A stretch of DNA of 32,443 bases from Candidatus Liptonbacteria bacterium RIFCSPLOWO2_01_FULL_56_20. Lineage in GTDB: Bacteria > Patescibacteriota > Minisyncoccia > UBA6257 > 2-01-FULL-56-20. The notes below the pieces were generated by a model. It was not told the DNA's origin, did not search any database, and saw nothing but the letters and a program-made list of their open reading frames with translations. The DNA lies in the NCBI GenBank assembly GCA_001818655.1, contig MHLC01000022.1, positions 2,319 through 34,761 on the forward strand. Reading direction: 5' to 3'. Numbering within the stretch: the first letter of the stretch is position 1; every line of letters begins with the position of its first letter. The position numbers and the translations under genes were made by a program. Of the stretch, positions 30,488 through 32,443 are shown in pieces.

Positions 30488-32301
30488 CAGAAACCCGCAA
30501 TTGCCAGAATTGTAAGCAGCCGTTCGTTATTGAACCGGATGACTTCGCGTTCTACGAAAAGATAAAAGTCCCGCCGCCCTCGTGGTGCCCGGAGTGCAGG
30601 ATGGTGAGAAGAATGGATTGGCGGAATGAACGCACCTTATATAAGCGGGGATGCAACGCTCCGGGGCACAACGAAGAGGTCATTTCCGTCTTCTCTCCGG
30701 ACAAACCATTCACGGTTTATGACCAAAAATATTGGTGGTCCGATCAGTGGGATACGCTAGCCACGGGGAAGAATTACGATTTCTCAAAACCCTTCTTCTC
30801 GCAGCTCAAAGGGCTCTTTGAGTCCACCCCGCTCCTCACGGTGTTCAATGGGAACGCGGTGAACTCCGACTACGCGAACCATACACGCGATAGCAAGAAT
30901 TCTTACCTCATTTCGGCGGGGATACAAAATGAAAATGTCCTCTATGCGAACCGAACGGCACAAAATAAGGATTCAGTGGATTTGTACCTAACCGATAAGA
31001 TGGAGGGCTGCTACGAAGATGTAAATTGCGGAACTTCGTATCGGCTTTTCTTCAGCTTCGGATGCGAGGATTGCCGGGACTCTTGGTTTTTATACGATTG
31101 CCGAAACTGCTCCAATTGCTTTGGGTGCGTTGGTTTACGGAATAAATCTTATTACATTTTCAATCAGCCCCATACAAAAGAGGGGTATAAAGAAGCTCTG
31201 CGGGGTTTTGACTTGGGGAGTCATCGCAGCATCGAAGATATTCGTAAAAGGCACCGGGACCTTGTAAGAATGTTCCCCAAGAAATTTATGTATTCTTTCA
31301 AGGTGGTCGGCGTGGTAGGCGACATTGTGGGGGAAACAAAAAATTGCCGTTACTGTTTCGATCTTTTGAGAGCCGAAGATTCTAAATTCATTGTTTGGGG
31401 TGGATTTAATCTGAAAGACGCGTTTGACGGATACGGCATGGGCGGCAATGCCGAGCTTCTCTACGAAGTTGTCGACGTTGGTCTCCAGGGCTCGAATGCT
31501 AAGTTTTCTGTAGTGGCATGGGGGTGTCATGATGTCCAATACTCATATAACTGTCACGGCTCCTTCAATCTCTTCGCCTGCGTCGGCCTCCGCAACAAGC
31601 AATACTGCATCCTGAACAAGCAGTACACCAAGGAAGAGTATGAAAAGTTGGTGCCCAAGATAATAGAGCATATGAACACCATGCCCTACGTGGACAAGCA
31701 GGGCAGGGTATACAAATACGGCGAATTCTTCCCACCCGAACTCTCGCCGTTTGCATACAACGAAACCATTGCCCAAGAATACTTCCCGCTGACCAAGGAA
31801 CAAGCGCTTGCCAAGGGGTATTGCTGGAAAGACCCGGAGACCAAGCAATATACGATAACCAAGAAACCAGAAGATCTGCCTGATCACATCAAGGACGTAG
31901 ACGATAGCATTCTCAAGGAAACCATTGGCTGCGCGCATGCAGTAAGTAGCCCTTCGGCAGGCTCAGGGCAAATTGGCAAGCCAATTTGCAACCATCAATG
32001 CACGACTGCGTTCAAGCTCATCCCCCAGGAATTGCAGTTCTACCGCAGAATGAACCTGCCCTTGCCCAGATTATGCCCTAACTGTAGGCACTACGAGCGC
32101 CTCAAACAGCGAAATCCATTAAAGCTCTGGCATCGAAAATGCACCTGCGCCGGAGCGAAGTCAGAGAACGGCGTCTATCAAAACACCATCGCGCATTTCC
32201 ACAAAAGCGATCCCTGCCCCAACAAATTTGAGACGTCTTATGCTCCGAATCGGCCTGAGGTCGTGTATTGCGAGCAGTGTTACAATGCGGAAGTTGTATG
32301 A
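30484..32301 (+). CDS. Cysteine-rich zinc-ribbon protein, paralog 3
   Basis: 605 residues from ATG 30484; the longer open frame from 30247 runs through paralog 2 in another frame and is rejected. Same layout as paralog 1: N-terminal ribbon, periodic middle with CRNCSNCFGCVGLRNKSYYIFN and FACVGLRNKQYCILNKQYTKEEYEK, and C-terminal ribbons ending VYCEQCYNAEVV. One C-terminal cysteine site is stretched by about 14-17 residues (AVSSPSAGSGQIGKP), encoded by two adjacent palindromic repeats at 31949-31989. Confidence 0.8.
   Translation: MTETRNCQNCKQPFVIEPDDFAFYEKIKVPPPSWCPECRMVRRMDWRNERTLYKRGCNAPGHNEEVISVFSPDKPFTVYDQKYWWSDQWDTLATGKNYDFSKPFFSQLKGLFESTPLLTVFNGNAVNSDYANHTRDSKNSYLISAGIQNENVLYANRTAQNKDSVDLYLTDKMEGCYEDVNCGTSYRLFFSFGCEDCRDSWFLYDCRNCSNCFGCVGLRNKSYYIFNQPHTKEGYKEALRGFDLGSHRSIEDIRKRHRDLVRMFPKKFMYSFKVVGVVGDIVGETKNCRYCFDLLRAEDSKFIVWGGFNLKDAFDGYGMGGNAELLYEVVDVGLQGSNAKFSVVAWGCHDVQYSYNCHGSFNLFACVGLRNKQYCILNKQYTKEEYEKLVPKIIEHMNTMPYVDKQGRVYKYGEFFPPELSPFAYNETIAQEYFPLTKEQALAKGYCWKDPETKQYTITKKPEDLPDHIKDVDDSILKETIGCAHAVSSPSAGSGQIGKPICNHQCTTAFKLIPQELQFYRRMNLPLPRLCPNCRHYERLKQRNPLKLWHRKCTCAGAKSENGVYQNTIAHFHKSDPCPNKFETSYAPNRPEVVYCEQCYNAEVV
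31949..31989. repeat. Compound palindromic insert in paralog 3
   Basis: A CCCTTCG-n4-GCTCAGGGC unit (31950-31969) is directly followed, overlapping by two bases, by a perfect hairpin GCAAATTGGC/GCCAATTTGC with a 2-nt loop (31968-31989). The reading frame stays open, and the insert falls between the cysteines of a zinc site. Confidence 0.75.
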
Positions 32302-32443
32302 CAAAAACAGGCCGAAGTCCCGCCGTAGCTTCAGCGGAAGCGGACGAAAGCTGCTACAATAGCGAGGTTGTATAATTGAGCGGCAGCAGCCGCTCGCGGA
32401 GCGCGCGGTTTTGTGGTAGAATTTTTCTGTCAAGAGCGCCTAT
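32302..32443. other. Terminal intergenic stretch with promoter-like elements
   Basis: No supported gene. Holds TACAAT (32355-32360), TATAAT (32371-32376), a perfect hairpin GAGCGGC-AGCA-GCCGCTC (32378-32395) and a TAGAAT near 32410, so another gene probably starts just past the window. Confidence 0.45.

Noticed and set aside
1-32443. CRISPR array, insertion sequence or prophage
   Set aside because: No regularly spaced long repeats, transposase, integrase or phage structural genes were seen.

Overview
The window reads as a chromosomal segment of a GC-rich Candidate Phyla Radiation (Patescibacteria) genome, most likely Parcubacteria-like. Pointers are the small compact genes, a TraG/VirB4-type ATPase next to a DUF8128-like partner, a DUF5674 gene, and a run of large cysteine-rich proteins with zf-trcl-type zinc ribbons. 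The lineage call is from memory of gene families; no database search was possible.

Layout. 1-1662 (minus strand): a partial HhH-GPD-type DNA glycosylase-like gene with a GTG start, then a DksA/TraR-type zinc-finger protein. 1663-3085: divergent promoters, an L10 leader with five downstream hairpins, rplJ-rplL and a terminator. 3102-3283: a complete tRNA-Val(CAC) lying inside the anticodon loop of a second cloverleaf-capable tRNA. 3332-6620: a PEBP protein, a secreted IPT/Ig-like protein (minus) and an orphan. 6750-7745: ychF. 7761-11082 (minus): cysS-dnaB-recR with overlapping genes; cysS carries an apparent 1-nt deletion near its 5' end. 11154-11941: two small orphans. 12242-17621: a CIRCE-controlled heat-shock operon, hrcA-grpE-dnaK-(membrane protein)-dnaJ. 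17796-18160: a second nested tRNA, with tRNA-Lys(TTT) inside a split tRNA, followed by a degenerate tRNA 3' half whose T-loop is interrupted by a palindromic repeat. 18210-20396: secD-secF. 20445-24810: a sigma-region-4/HARE-HTH protein, a DUF8128-like membrane protein, a membrane protein with a HEPN-like R-x4-H motif, and a TraG/VirB4-like ATPase. 24978-26436: cutA, a membrane protein (minus), DUF5674 and a small orphan. 26440-32301: three paralogous cysteine-rich proteins with a hicBA toxin-antitoxin pair between the first and second.

How the parts work together. Most genes are housekeeping: ribosomal stalk, replication and recombination, Cys-tRNA synthesis, chaperones and Sec export. The accessory signal lies in three places. 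(1) Two tRNA loci each hold one complete tRNA within the anticodon loop of another tRNA that itself folds. In both cases a spliced outer tRNA could carry the same anticodon loop as the inner one. (2) Short palindromic repeats sit in coding sequence (rplJ, dnaK twice, the third cysteine-rich paralog), in a tRNA remnant and between genes. (3) The tandem cysteine-rich paralogs have a roughly 12-residue periodicity and zinc ribbons at both ends.

Several predicted promoters place the transcription start only 0-7 nt before the start codon (secreted protein, hrcA, secD, sigma4-HARE gene, hicB, second paralog), which suggests common leaderless mRNAs.
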